Counted from the first letter of the stretch, positions 1-12,360 are shown. The stretch is DNA of 64,000 bases from Owenia fusiformis (GCA_903813345.2 CAIIXF020000006.1:21335936-21399935); one strand, 5' to 3'. Notes: a model not told the origin generated them from the sequence alone. Program-made: numbers and translations.

Positions 1-1589
1 CACGCTAGAAACACAAACAGATTTTTATAATTTTTTAAACAAAGAAGCTTAAACTGATTTGAAGAAAAATAGAGGTTTAAACACAACAAGATCACATTAA
101 TAATGCTATGGAAACAAATGGTTTCTATGGCAACATAAATTTAAATGATTAGAATAAGGCTTACAAAATCAATCTGGTAATGAAAATCATTAACGACAAG
201 GAACACTGGTTAAAACAAATTAAACTGATGACTTTGATTAAATTATACAATCTAAAAGCAATTAATATTAAATTTACAATTTAGCACCATAAAATGATAA
301 AAATTAACCAATAGCTACATGTATATTCCAAATGCACATCTGATTCAAACAATGTGATCTAATATTAAGGAAGCATCCATGCATAATAAATTAAAATGTT
401 GCAATACTGAATAAGCATTTTTAAACCTTGAACCAACCTATGGTCTCCAGAGGTAAATTAAATCTATTTGTATAACAAGCAATACAAATCTGTCTATTAG
501 GTGTTTACTAACTATATGATGGTTTATTAAGGAGGCCCATAATTATCATAAAACAGATATCCCAAAAGCCAACCCCATTCAGAAAGACCAAAGACTTTTC
601 AATTTCTCTCATGCATTTATGCTAACTCTTAGCTGTCTATTGTCAAGTTCATTGGCCTTTTTGTGGGTCCTTCCTTGGTGTCTATCCTCAAGTATCAGAA
701 TGACTATACCAGGGAAATGGCCAAGACAGCTAAGAGCTAAGCAACTTAAGGCGAACCCAAAGTATATATACAGACATAGATGGCATGACATCACTTATTC
801 TATCAGGTACCACTTCCATTTACCTTTAATTTGAGCTGAATAAAATAATGATCAAAACTGACTCTTGAGTTCATATGAACATGCAAAATGTTAACAGAGT
901 CTCTCTTCAATATCTAAAAATCTTCTAAAAGTAAAGTGTAATTAATAAATTAATCAATTAATTCTACCACCAAACCATCACCAATTTAGAATATATAAAT
1001 ACGCAGCCATAGTTGCAGTTTGATGTAGTTAAGTAACAATTTACAATTTTTTGTCAGCAAATGACTTTTTAATTTTCAGCCTGAAAGGCATGTTCCAGTG
1101 TATCCCAAAGTATGTGAACATTTATCAGGTACAAATAATGTATTTTCGGCACTGCCTCGAAACTACTTTCTCAGATTTGGAAAATATTACTAGGAAAGCT
1201 TGACTTGATGTTGTAATTTATAAGTTAAGTGTCTCCTTGACATATCGCTTATCACACATTATCTGCCCCAATACAAATGAATGGGCAAAAGAGCAAGAAT
1301 AAATAACATACTCCTTGATTTTGATGCCCCATAGAGGCGCCATTGATTGGAGTTCAATATTATTTTGAATTTTGCAAAACTATAACTATGGCTGCTGCAT
1401 GGTGAAAGTGTGCAAGTGGCCTTATTGTGATATATTTAGTGTGATGTGACATATATAATAGTCACAAATCAAAAGCTATTGTGATGTCATAGAAGATAAC
1501 CTGGGGGTCTCCTAGTTGACCTTGGATCTGTTTTTGGTACTCTTGCTTTTTCTACAAACAACAAAGGCACGCACACAACATTTACTAGG
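1..1589. other. Non-coding stretch, presumed Cav2 intron (II-III linker side)
   Basis: I see no recognisable exon on either strand. By position this should be intron downstream of the IIS6 exon, because the minus-strand channel gene continues past the left edge. Short open frames at 609-834 on both strands overlap each other and resemble nothing I know. An exon of the poorly conserved II-III linker could be hidden here. Confidence 0.5.
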
Positions 1590-1990
1590 ATCTCTAGTGT
1601 TCTTGAACTATAAGTATACTATAACACATTAGGTCTTGTGTTTATGGGCTATAAAAGTATATTATACTATAATGCATTTGTCTAGTGTCCAGGGGCTAGA
1701 CAATTATAACACATTGGTTTGATGTTCAGGGGCTATAATACTACAACACATTTATCTAGTGTTTAGGCATACTTATATACTATAGCACATTGGTCTTGTG
1801 TTTATGGGCTTTAAGTATTTGCTATAACATATTGGCCTAAGTGTTCATGAGCAGCATATACTATAACACATAAGTCTAGTGTTCTGGGACTACAAGTATT
1901 TACTATAGAATATTGGTTTAGTGTTTATGGGCTACAAGTATTTCCAATAACATATTGGTCATTAGTCTAGTATCCGAGGGCTATATATGT
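1590..1990. repeat. Degenerate tandem repeat, about 55-60 bp unit
   Basis: Seven or so imperfect copies of a unit containing 'actataacacattgg', 'tctagtgttc' and 'gggctataagtat' follow one another. Units differ by small indels and substitutions, so the array is old. Confidence 0.75.
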
Positions 1991-3818
1991 AAAACCTGTG
2001 AAAAAAGGGATACTTTCTGGACTTGCAAAAATTGTACCTTGTTAAGACAGGTGTTCCCAACAGAGAGGGTCCACATTTTGGACCCACCCAAAAAACCAAT
2101 TAAGCTATGGCCAAATAATACTATAATACACATTCTATGGTATAATATGCATAAGGCTAGTCTATAATACATTGGTATCCAGTATACTTGTCAGATTGTC
2201 CAAAATAACCAGATGATCTTAATAAACATACATTTTCAACAATATATTGATTCAAATAAATCATATAATTGGTACTAGGAAACAAAACACATTTAAAGCG
2301 GTAACATCTATTAGAAGAGATAAGGGGCATTAGGTCACTGTGAGAAAGGAGGGGGGGGGGATGAAACAGAGGCTAGGTTGGGAGGAGTTATTTAACTTAA
2401 TCTTAATAGCATATTCAGTGGCCTCTTTTTAAAGTAGATTGCAGAGAATTGTACATCAACTTATTGTTCATGAACATACATATTAGAAATTCATAGATAT
2501 TCCCCGTCACATCCCTAAATGTATCTAAGACTATCTACTGGATTATAGCTAAGGTACATATTCTCTCTAACATTCATATCTCTAGCCTTTAAAGCCCGAA
2601 TTAAAGTTACACAAGGCCTTTAAATTCTATTTGCCTCTAGAGTTAGTTCTTGAGCTCTAGATTCTCGAAGTATTCTATTTCTCTAGGTTTATATATTCCT
2701 TGTCTAGGTCTATATTCATGGTCTCTAGGTCTATATTCTACATGATAGACACCAAATTGGTTGCACCTTTTCTTGGAGATTATATTGTGAAATACTTGAA
2801 ATAAAAGGCATTTCTGAAATTCTCTTGAAAGCAATGTTGCTTTGGCGAGACCAGGATGAAGGAAAACTTCGGGACCAGGATGTCGGAAAGCTACTTGGAG
2901 ACTAAAACCATGGAAAAAAAACAAAAATATAAATATTAACAACAAAAAATAGTATAAAATCAAGTGAGGATGTTCCCTGGAAGCTAAACACTTTAGAATT
3001 GGACAATGACCCCAACTGGATATTTCTTTTCAATAACTGTAACTCATTCCCTTTTCTAAATCTCAGCCACAGATCTTCTATACTTGGAGAGAAGAGACTT
3101 GTGAGTGAGCTCTAATACCCTGCATCTTGAAATCTTGATGATAAAATGAAGACAAATGTTGCTTTTTGGTGGCAGTACCAAGGAAAGCTATCTCTGTCAC
3201 ACACATTAAGTCACGGCATTTGTATAGCATGTTTTGCACAGAAAAGCAATAAATGGAGTACAAAGAACTTTCTGGTTAATTTTGGCAGTTTTTAATTGAA
3301 TTTTCTGGGGGGTATCTTTTCTTGGTGAAGATGATGTTAATTGGTGAATTTATCAAATGACCAATACAGAGGGGGGGGGGGGGTGCAAAATTAACCTAAA
3401 TTACAGTAAATATGGGTTACATAAGGTATAATGAAAATAATGATGCATTATTTCATTATTCGGCATATCCGTGTAAAAATTACCTTAGTGGTTACAATGG
3501 TACATTGAAAACACTGAACACACAGATGATACATGTTAGAATGTCCGGCATATATGAAGACCAAACAATCTGTTACAGCCAAATGACACAATAAACTACA
3601 TTTAAGTGGGGGTGGGACTACAATATGTCACAATCTAGAACAATTATAACCAAAATATATATATATACACTGTATTGTAATATAATTACATCATTTGTAA
3701 ACTCCAATTTATGATAAACATATGGTATTGAAATTAGAAAATATCACATGTAAATTAATTATTCGATAGGCAAATCAAATTAAGTCATGTGATATGTAAA
3801 TGAGGTCATGTGACTCAC
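1991..3818. other. Non-coding stretch downstream of the IIS6 exon
   Basis: Presumed intron. It holds poly-G runs near 2350 and 3370 and a short tandem of 'tctaggtctatattc' at 2690-2740 (the source of a low-complexity minus-strand frame rich in EYRPR). No exon of the II-III linker could be recognised. Confidence 0.5.
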
Positions 3819-3919
3819 CTGGTCTTCTTCTTGCGCCTCTTCTTCTTCAGCGGCAGTAAGTTCCTGAGCATTTGCCAAGTTGTCAACAGCAATAGCCAAG
3901 AACACATTAAGCAGTGTGT
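3819..3919 (-). CDS. Cav2: Cav2 alpha-1 exon: IIS6 and start of II-III linker
   Basis: This exon encodes the end of domain II, the pore-lining S6 helix, followed by an acidic stretch that opens the II-III cytoplasmic linker. On the minus strand it reads [19 protein letters not shown] and then [13 protein letters not shown]. The first Tyr codon is split: T from either upstream pore exon joins AC here. The exon is 101 nt (2 + 33 codons), with a 3' splice site CTGACCAG and a 5' splice site CAG/GTGAGT, and it ends in phase 0. The [11 protein letters not shown] block is essentially invariant in high-voltage-activated calcium channels, and the ELTAAEEE continuation is like insect Cav2. It is the most downstream channel exon I can find in the window. 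Confidence 0.96.
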
Positions 3920-5001
3920 CTGGTCAGGAGTTAAGGTTCATTGGAATTTCTTTTTTTTTTTAATATTCATATTTTTAGAATAAACCAATAAAAATAAATA
4001 AATAAAAATAGATGGTTTTATTGCATAATAAAAAATCAAAAAAGAGACAGGTAAATATCATCAACGATTTTTGTATTAAAAAAATTCTATAAAGAAGATT
4101 AAAAATAAAAAAAATGACAAGTATCAAAAACAAAATCAAAGCTGAAACAAAATGAGTTTTATTCTAAGTAAATAAATGAATGGAAGTGCGAATCAATGTA
4201 AGGAAGTGTAAGCAACTCAAACTAATAAAGGCATTAAAATGTCACCACCTGCTATTTGTGTCGAACTCCAAACACCAAATGCCAAATGTGGTAGTGACAT
4301 GATAATAACTGAACAAATAAATTACAGTGAGAGCGATCCATCAAATTCCCCAGGCATAAATGTCTTTTAATGGAGAAATTTTGAAAAAGCGAAAATATGT
4401 GAAAATTATGATTAATTCAGTTTGGTCTCAAGGAAACAACAAATTGTGTAAATGGCACCTCTAACCAAAGTGAGGGATCATACAAGAAATGATGCGGGTA
4501 CAATTTGATGGACCAATCACAGAATAATAAGATTTTAGATATCATACTACTGCTCTTGAATTTCTTGCCTTCATTTACATTTTTAAAGCAATATTTTTAA
4601 ATGGCTCAAATAGCTAAGCCTTTAACAATAACAGTACATATCGTAATAATTTCTTATTAATAAGCAGTTTCAATCAATCTAAAAAGGCTAAAGGGATCTT
4701 GAAGTAAACATTTCATAATTCTGTGCCCTATGTTCAAGTTCCCCTCTAGCCTATGTGAATGACAGGAGAGTTATTCATTTTGATTTAGACCCAAAATGAA
4801 TCACTTCCAAGTTGTAAATGTTTACCCCAAAAACAAAGCTATGTGGTGCATCTAAGAACATAGTGACCTTTTGATAGAAGTATTCTCGAGAATGAAACCT
4901 GCAATATGCATCTACTTTATGATACATGTAAATTGGCCCATAAGTCTTATTAATAATGAAACCATACAAAATGGAATAAAAAATGGGAAACAAATTGAAT
5001 A

Positions 5002-5710
5002 AAGGAGGAGGGAAGTTAGCGTAACAGATTTTGGACAGTCATATGTTTGATTTTGCCCATTTCATGGGGATTTAAACAGGTGCATATGTTAGACAATGCA
5101 TTACCTCCAGGAAAATCACTTCTAGAGATGATAAAATAATTTCGACTTTGAGACAGGGTAGATGCAAACAACCCACCCACATGTTTTTTCTGAAATGTTT
5201 TCCTGATTTTCAACCCCTTCCATCCTTGATTTTTTAATTTTTCTTGCATCAATATGTTGCGTTTTGACACACAGTTAATCCCTTAAAAGGAATAAGTGAT
5301 TCCTTTTAGATAAAGTGGAAAACCGCTTTTCCCATGTTATTTTCCCATAGAAAAAATCATTGCTTTCAGCTAAGTTTGGTCACCCATAATGGGTATCTTT
5401 AAAACCCCAAAAGGAATCACTTATTCCTTTAAAGTGGTTAACTATGTGTCAAAATGCAACATATTGATGCAAAAAATTAAAAAAGCAGGGATGGAAGGGG
5501 TCCAAAATTAGGAAAACATTTCAGAAAAAGCATGTGGGTGGGTTGTTTGCATCTACCCTGTCTCAAAGTCCAAATTATTTTATCGTCTCTAGAAGTGATT
5601 TTCCTGGAGGTAATGCATTGGCCTAACATATGCAATTGTTTAAATCCTCAGAAAATGGCCAAAATCCAACATATGACTGTCCAAAATCTGTTGCGCTAAT
5701 TTCCCTCCTT
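5002..5710. mobile_element. Foldback MITE with about 306-bp inverted arms
   Basis: The left arm (5002-5308) and right arm (5405-5710) are near-perfect inverted copies, separated by a 96-bp spacer. The ends read AAGGAGGAGGGAAGTTAGCG on the left, and the right end reads the same inverted with small changes. There is no coding capacity, so it is a non-autonomous foldback element. It lies in the intron between IIS6 and the second pore-II exon. Confidence 0.85.
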
Positions 5711-5937
5711 CTTATCTTATAAAAATGTTATTATTGTACAAAAATGAATGAAATGTAATAGTTGTATAATTTATATATATACATTGAAATTTTATTCATT
5801 ACTAAGTCTTCAGGGCCTCTATAAAGTCATAATAGTGTGAGCCATGGTTTTGATTCTCTAAGCATTTTATGTTCTCTGATTAACCTGTATCAAAAGGTCA
5901 CTAATGTACAAGTACTAACTAGTGTCACTAAGGATAC

Positions 5938-6064
5938 AGTTACCAAAGACAACTAGAACAATAAAATATAGGCATAGGACCATTGCAGAGTTGCCAGGCA
6001 TTTTGTCACGATATGATTGAATCCCCTTGTACATGACTTCGTTCCAGTCTTCCCCGGTTAAGAT
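5938..6064 (-). CDS. Cav2: Cav2 alternative exon 19b: domain II selectivity filter, P2 helix, start of S6
   Basis: This is a second version of the domain II pore exon. It reads [18 protein letters not shown], then [10 protein letters not shown], then [14 protein letters not shown]. The filter glutamate (GED) and following Trp are kept, but the P2-to-S6 connection differs sharply from the canonical copy at 7769. It is 127 nt, enters in phase 0 and leaves in phase 1, exactly as the 124-nt partner does. Its 3' splice site is TTTTTACTGGCAG and its 5' splice site AACT/GTATCC. Splicing both copies into one mRNA would shift the frame, so the two should be mutually exclusive. The reading frame is intact and the splice sites are good, so this is not a dead duplicate. 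The canonical neighbour lies 1.7 kb upstream in the gene. Confidence 0.9.
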
Positions 6065-7768
6065 CTGCCAGTAAAAACTATTAAAATTAATATGTGCAAC
6101 TAATATATTTGTGCTAATCATATGTGCTCTATAAGTATATGCAAGTGCTGATAATATGTGCTTATATATTGTTCACCAGGATTTTACTAAATATGGGATC
6201 TGGATAAAATTGAGATTTCTGGATAAAATAACTAGTCAACTAGATAAAAAAATTGAAACATGGACTAGTTACTAGTTACTGCCTCACATACTTGAATAAC
6301 AACAAATATGCCAACCCAAACACCCAAAACTGATTACAGATATATCACGTATGTATAACATTGCTCACAGGCTGGTTGTGAACGATCTTTAAGGCATCAT
6401 TAGCAACCAATAATCATTTTTCAAACATAACAAGTTCAAATCACAATGATAAATGAGCACTGAGCACTAATTGTATAAGAAAACTATTCAGATAACAGTT
6501 AACCTAACAGCAAGTGGATTGAATCCAGAGCATATGACATTGCAGTGACAATGCAAAAATCTAAGGCAGCACTTAAAATCATCTTGCATCAAGGACGTCA
6601 ACAATTTATAAAAGATGAAGGTAACCCAAATTTTTAGCTCTGTCAAATAAGTCACATTAAAAAGGTTGTATGTAAGATGGAAATGCATGCTTCTTGTCAC
6701 GTTATGGGAATGAAATATCCGTCATCTTTGATATAACCTAAGAAGAATTGAGGTTAAAATGGGGAGAAAAGGCATTAACATAACAGCATGTCACCACCAA
6801 ATAATGGAATATTTGTTTTTGGCCCAATGGTGAATTCTGGTCACAGGGTGGAGCTAGGGTAGCTATATTATATATTATATTACCACTTATCGGTAGTGAC
6901 ATATTAAATGATAGGAAGTTAATTGTGTAAATGCTATACTATGACTATTAATATTGTACAGTTTATATCTACACCTGGTCTATACTAGGGGTCAGACGGT
7001 TAATCGAAGCCATGGAACTTCAATCATCATTGGCCTGGAGAATCTTTAAGTTCAGTTTTTTAACAGAACGTAGGTAAACAAACCACCATTTGTAAATGTG
7101 TGTTCTCTAAAATAATGGGATAAATGAGAAAGATATAAGCTGACACATATTTTATCTTACAGTTTAACATAGTCTATAACATGAGAATAAATACATAATA
7201 ATCATAAAGGCAAATTTTGTTTTACCTTTAGCAGAATATTCGAGAATGACAATAACAGCATTACTGAACCAAGGGATTTAAAACCAAACCGAACTGAAAA
7301 TTTTGAAACTGCCTGACCCCAAGTCTATACACAAAGGACCTATTACGATTTGGTGAACTAATTCAAAAAAATTTCTTTTAAACCAGTTATCGAAAAAATC
7401 TGAAAGGTTACACATAAGCAATACAATGGTCATCTTTTGAATGGTACAATTTTATTTGATAAACATTTTTATACTTTTTTATATTTAATTTCTCTTCAAT
7501 AACCAGTTTAATAGAAAGAAAAAAGAAAAAAAAGTTAAATTTATAATTAGTTCATCAAAATGTTCCCTTGTATAACATCTACATCAAAATATAACTACTA
7601 CATGATGATAGCCTCTAAGAGGAACCTAAAAGTGAATGATAATCTACTATACCAAAGACAATATGTGCATCACTCATGACTAAAATAAAAAAACATAAAA
7701 AATATAAAAATTTGTACACGCATCTATAAAAAATTATTGTGTAATTAAGTTCTTCTTTAAAAGGTTAC
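6065..7768 (-). other. Intron between the two alternative pore-II exons
   Basis: 1.7 kb of AT-rich sequence separates exon 19a from exon 19b. I see no third copy of the pore exon, no other exon, and no clear inverted repeats. Confidence 0.6.
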
Positions 7769-7892
7769 AGTTTCCAAATATCACAAGAACTATAAAATAT
7801 ATGGAGAAGAGCATCCCGTATTGCGAGTTGACACCTCCCATGGAGCGAATACCATTATACATAACTTCATTCCAATCTTCACCAGTTAAAAT
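7769..7892 (-). CDS. Cav2: Cav2 exon 19a: domain II selectivity filter, P2 helix, start of S6 (canonical form)
   Basis: This exon reads [20 protein letters not shown], then [21 protein letters not shown]. It is very close to the Cav2 consensus ([12 protein letters not shown]...[12 protein letters not shown]). The glutamate in GED is the domain II member of the EEEE filter that sets calcium selectivity. It is 124 nt, phase 0 in and phase 1 out, with a 3' splice site TTGTTTAG and a 5' splice site AACT/GTAACC. It can join either the exon at 8774 upstream or IIS6 at 3819 downstream, as can its alternative at 5938. Nucleotide identity between the two copies is limited mainly to the first 40 nt and the S6 part, so the duplication is old. 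Confidence 0.96.
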
Positions 7893-8536
7893 CTAAACAA
7901 TAAAAATGATATATTAATACATTATTATGCAAATGTTCTTCATGGAATACATCTTTACTAATATGATTAATTCCAGTATATAATGAATGTAAATGGGGTT
8001 ATGGTGATATTACAAAACATCTCATTAATTAACAAGTAAATGTTAAATATAGAGGGAAACCATATAAAATTAGTCAAAGTTAAAAATATATTTAACGTCC
8101 TGTTGACAGGCCAAATCTTAGCAGGGTGAAAAAACAAACATCTCTAAAAAACGTTCTTTATTGTATTCCTATTTAGATTTGATAACATTCATTAGTTAAA
8201 ATAGTACATAACACATACATAAATAGCTGATGATAAACTTTTTAATGAAGACAAAACTAAAGCTGAACTATGTAATAGTTTTCAAGAATTAGATGTACAA
8301 TTAAATATATTGTTTAAGTTGTAAGTCAAGTTAAAATAGTTTAAAATCTTAACTTATTTTATATTTAATGGTAAATAAACCATAATTTGAAGAATAAAAA
8401 CATTTCTTCATGATTTGGAGATGTTATATATATATAATGGGATAATGGGTAAAGGATATGTATTTCAATTGATTGAAAATGTTATGAAAAAAGTTTATAT
8501 TGACATTTTCAGGACAGATGAACTATTTTTAAACAA

Positions 8537-8791
8537 TGATACTGGTTTGAGCAATATTTTAACCCAATCTGTACCTACCTGAAAGACTGTCAATATTTTG
8601 ACCCAATCTGTACCTACCTGAAAGACTGTCAGTATTTTGACCCAATCTGTACCTACCTGAAAGACTGTCAATATTTTGACCCAATCTGTACCTACCTGAA
8701 AGACTGTCAATATTTTGACCAAATCTGTACCTACCTGAAAGACTGTCAATATTTTGACCCAATCTGTACCTACCTGAAAGACTGTCAATAG
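8537..8791 (-). repeat. 39-bp minisatellite that repeats the 5' splice site of exon 18
   Basis: Six copies of a 39-bp unit start at 8576, 8615, 8654, 8693, 8732 and 8771 (plus strand), nearly identical. On the minus strand each unit contains TTGACAGTCTTTCAG/GTAGGT, that is, the last 15 nt of the real exon plus its 5' splice site. The copy at 8771-8791 is the real exon end. The array stays open in the exon's frame and encodes LTVFQVGTDWVKI repeated, because 39 is divisible by three. One unit carries a Trp-to-Leu change and one an A-to-G change. Confidence 0.95.
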
Positions 8792-8846
8792 GGCAGTGGC
8801 AAATGAATCAAAGTTCTGAGCTGGTCTTCCTTCCTTGAAATTCCAT
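8774..8846 (-). CDS. Cav2: Cav2 exon 18: domain II turret end and pore helix P1
   Basis: This exon reads WNFKEGRPAQNFDSFATALL, then TVFQ. It corresponds to the extracellular turret end and first pore helix just before the domain II filter (vertebrate NFDTFPAAIMTVFQ). It is 73 nt (1 + 24 codons), with a 3' splice site ATTTGCAG and a 5' splice site CAG/GTAGGT. The first base completes a Glu codon begun in exon 17 (GA/A). Its last 15 nt and 5' splice site belong to a 39-bp tandem repeat that offers five further identical, in-frame 5' splice sites downstream. If one of these were used, 13 to 65 residues would be inserted directly in front of the filter. I annotate the first site because it gives the conserved protein. 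Confidence 0.95.
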
Positions 8847-11800
8847 CTGCAAATATTTGTAAAGTATGAAATTAAGATGAGTTTAAAATGGCATTATTAT
8901 TGGGCTCACCTGGTGAGGCTTTTATCATTGTGTACAATGAACCATTCGTTTTACAATAAACATAAGTCATAATTGAAGTATATGTTTTTAGATGCAGCAT
9001 GAACCTTATACCTATTATACTTGATTTTAAAGATTTTTATTCGTGTGTATCTATAGGGCAAAAAGCCAGAGTGTGACTGAAATTGAAAGAAGAAAAACCA
9101 ACATATAACCATAATAACTAGTAAACAGTAATAATTATATTTGATCTCATACCTATATTCAGTTTAAAATAATGTCACAAATTTTCATTTTCATAATAAT
9201 CGTATTTCTCTTTTGATTGCGATCTTGCTCTTTGAATGCGTAATATCATTGCTATTTCAATGCTTATTTACATTAATTCCAATCAAATGACATTTAAGGG
9301 AAGGTAATGATGCTTATAAAGTACCTTATAGAATACAATTGATCTATCACTTCAATTATTATATGAGAACTAACTGTCATCAAGAAAAAATAATAAAATA
9401 TTTTCCTGAGGAAGCATCATCGATCATGACCTTCATCCTAATACCACATGCCGAGGGAATATAACAATGGACAGAATATTTCCAAGAGGGAATGTTAAAA
9501 AGCAAAAAAATATGGTATTTTGTTGCCAAAAAATACATTCCAACAAATGACTGTCCTTTCAATACTCCTATTCGCGATAAGAGTTCAGGTGGTAATTTAC
9601 ATAAATATCTCCCATGATGCATCGCTTTGGAAGGGACAAATTTTCATTGGCCCGCCGAACGAGTTGATTACTCTGAACGTTTCTCAGCTTCTGATCTTCC
9701 ATCAGCCCTCAAGCATAGTTATATAATCCAATCTATTCAATAATCAGAAAGATAATCGGAGATTCAAAGTAACATTATTTATATTTTTCGATATTCGATG
9801 GCGTCTGAGCAATTTCTGGGATATCAGTGACGTCACTGGAATTGGACGGCATTTTTAACTACACATTACTTCGGATTTGGGGATTATAGCTCAAATTGCT
9901 TTGTCAAATATCTTAATTACATACATACCTATCGTTTGTGCAAATGAAACTCTACATAAATGTTTAATAGAGCCGCAGTGCGGCATTAAAAATAGCACCC
10001 CTGTGTAATCCAATGGGAAAGAACCCGGATGAAGATGAAGTTGTACCATACATGAGAGCTCTTCAAACGAGAGGTTGCTAAACTGAACGAAATTAAACGT
10101 TATCGCGTATTGGTATATTATAACCAACTTTTTGTGTATTACGTAGATTATGGATTTTCTTTAAAATTTAAATAATAAAAATTTCAACTTATGATGCAAA
10201 TAATGAAATTTGCTACATTACTTATACATTTTATTTATCTCAATTGTCTTGTAAATGTATATCATCTGTGTCATTTTTATGGACATCTGGAGTCTGCTAA
10301 TTTACATCATTGTTTATATGGGCACTTAGAGTCTGTTACATTACATCATTCCTTATATGTGGCCTGTTAAAAACTTGATACGTCACTATATGGAGACCGC
10401 AGGCATCCAAGATTCAATTTGATTCAACTTGAAAAAGCAAATTTAAATCATCTGCCAAATTAAAGCAGATACCAGATTAGTTAGGAAATGTAACACGTAC
10501 AGTATATGGCCAATACGTAATATTTAACTCAATATGTTCCCCTGTGTACATATGCAAACAAAAATACATAAGTTAAAGTTTGGGCGGGATTGCATAAAAC
10601 TGTTGCAATCCAAGGGTCCAAACTCCACAATGTTGTAAGCTACGGATCGATATGTTTCTTGACAAAGTTACTTATCGATGGAAACGATTATGAACTGAAC
10701 ATGTTAAACGATACCTATTATGACATTTTGAATCTCTGGATGGATTATTTGTCATATGTGGCATTGTTAGATGTCAATACTCCTTCATGGAGCTTACATT
10801 GTTTATGTAAAAGTAACACACTTTCAGATTTTTTCCAAAAGTTGCAAATACAGTATATTCTTTGACACTACAAGATTTTCTCAAAGTAGAGCCTAATTTT
10901 TTTCATTTTTTTGATCGAAAGTATGTTGGCATGTTGTATATTTCCTTACTCTTGCTGTGGCCAATTCCACTATTTTGTGTTCCACAGAGTAGAGGGGCTT
11001 GATGCTATTGGACAATTGAAATTGTTTACTCTTGGTTAAAATCTGAATGTGATCAATTGTTTTTATTTTGTGATATGATTTCTGTTATCACATATTGTTT
11101 TATCTAAATGGATCCAATCCAGTCTGCTATGAATTATCAGTTGTATCATGTATAAATGTGATGTATTTGAGTGTAAATCTGTTCATTTTATTTCAATTTT
11201 GACAAATTGCTAGTTGTGGTTCTAACGAGGTTTGGAATTGTTGCTTTCAATATTTATAAGTTATAACTTTTAACACAAATACTTCCAAATCTCTTAATAC
11301 TATCTCTGGCATATATGTATCATTACATGTAAGCATACTTTTCACAAATCATGGGATGTTTATGTTGTTCCTGACACTGAAATTGACAGTAATTGTATAG
11401 CTTTTGTACAATTGAGTACAATGTCATCACATTAATGACAGTTGCATTTTGCAATGACATTCATCACCTTTTATAACTAAGCACATAAGGGACCAGCTCA
11501 ATATATTGCAATATATTTGTATGTTCACAAACAGAATTACATTTGCATGAGAGGGATGGATTTGGAACTCATTTGAAAAAAACAATATATTTTTTGTTGC
11601 ATTTTCATGATACGAAACCTGGAAGTCAATCTGAATTACTTAATTGTATATACATATATATATATATTGACCTAGTCCCTTACATATATGAAGACTTGCA
11701 GATAATTTAGGGCATAAAGTTACTTATACATGTTTGACATTTAAAGTCAAAGAATATATCTTGTGCACTGGTATTCATATTGGTTAGGAATTTTCTTGAA

Positions 11801-12304
11801 ATAGGCCCTGCACACTTAATGAAAATAGAACTTGGTTTCTAATATGTTTTTCCTCACAGTAAAGATTCATGAGTTTATTTAGAAAGTATTTTGAAGATGC
11901 TCATGAAGGACCTATTACAAGAAAATCCAGTAACGTCTCTCAAAGCATTGCCAAAATTCACCAAGATTGATAATGTTGTTTATTTTAAATTTTATGAAGT
12001 ACCCTTCTTACAAATTATATTTTGTAGAACAAGTGTTACTTAGATTGTTATGTTTAATACCAAATATTGTTTTAGTTGCTAGACGTAAACAATGTATGGA
12101 AAATAAAATTTTAAAGCATCTGAAAAGCAAAAAAAAAAAGAAAAAAGGCATCCATAGTTTTCCCACGCTCGCCACAGAAATTTACTGATCTAATTGATCT
12201 GCGGTCGACATACGGCCGCTGTACGACAAATGTGACTGGGGTGTAAGTACAAGATGACTTGTTCAGGAACTAAAAGTTTGTCAAACGACATTTTGTATTT
12301 TTTG
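8847..12304. other. Left part of Cav2 intron 17, no supported exon
   Basis: I see no confident exon on either strand. A locally less AT-rich patch at 9585-9660 carries an inverted CCAAT box next to CCCGCC and a TCCCATGATGCATCGC motif. This could be a promoter of the plus-strand gene further right, or part of a repeat: a similar stretch lies at 18980-19020. The plus-strand open frame at 10590-10865 begins at TTG, resembles nothing I know, and I do not call it. Confidence 0.5.
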
Positions 12305-12360
12305 ATCACGTGACAGTGCTTGTGAACCGCACGCCCTCTATAACGGCATTTAGAACCATT
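12305..12360 (+). promoter_or_regulatory. Possible promoter of the nested GT61 gene
   Basis: A palindromic E-box TCACGTGA lies at 12306-12313, followed by CG-containing sequence and CTCTATAACGG about 110 bp before the candidate start codon at 12469. This patch is richer in G and C than its surroundings. The assignment is by position only and is weak. Confidence 0.2.

Noticed and set aside
2643-2963. 106-residue minus-strand frame with hydrophobic start and EYRPR repeats
   Set aside because: The ATT start and short tandem repeat suggest chance. It does not match the channel's II-III linker, and I see no splice-site pair that would fit.
8495-8788. 97-residue open frame of repeated LTVFQVGTDWVKI as an independent protein
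   Set aside because: It is the exon 18 end and intron read through the 39-bp repeat. It has no ATG start and its conserved part belongs to the channel.
10590-10865. 91-residue plus-strand open frame
   Set aside because: Non-ATG start, no recognisable family, no supporting splice structure.
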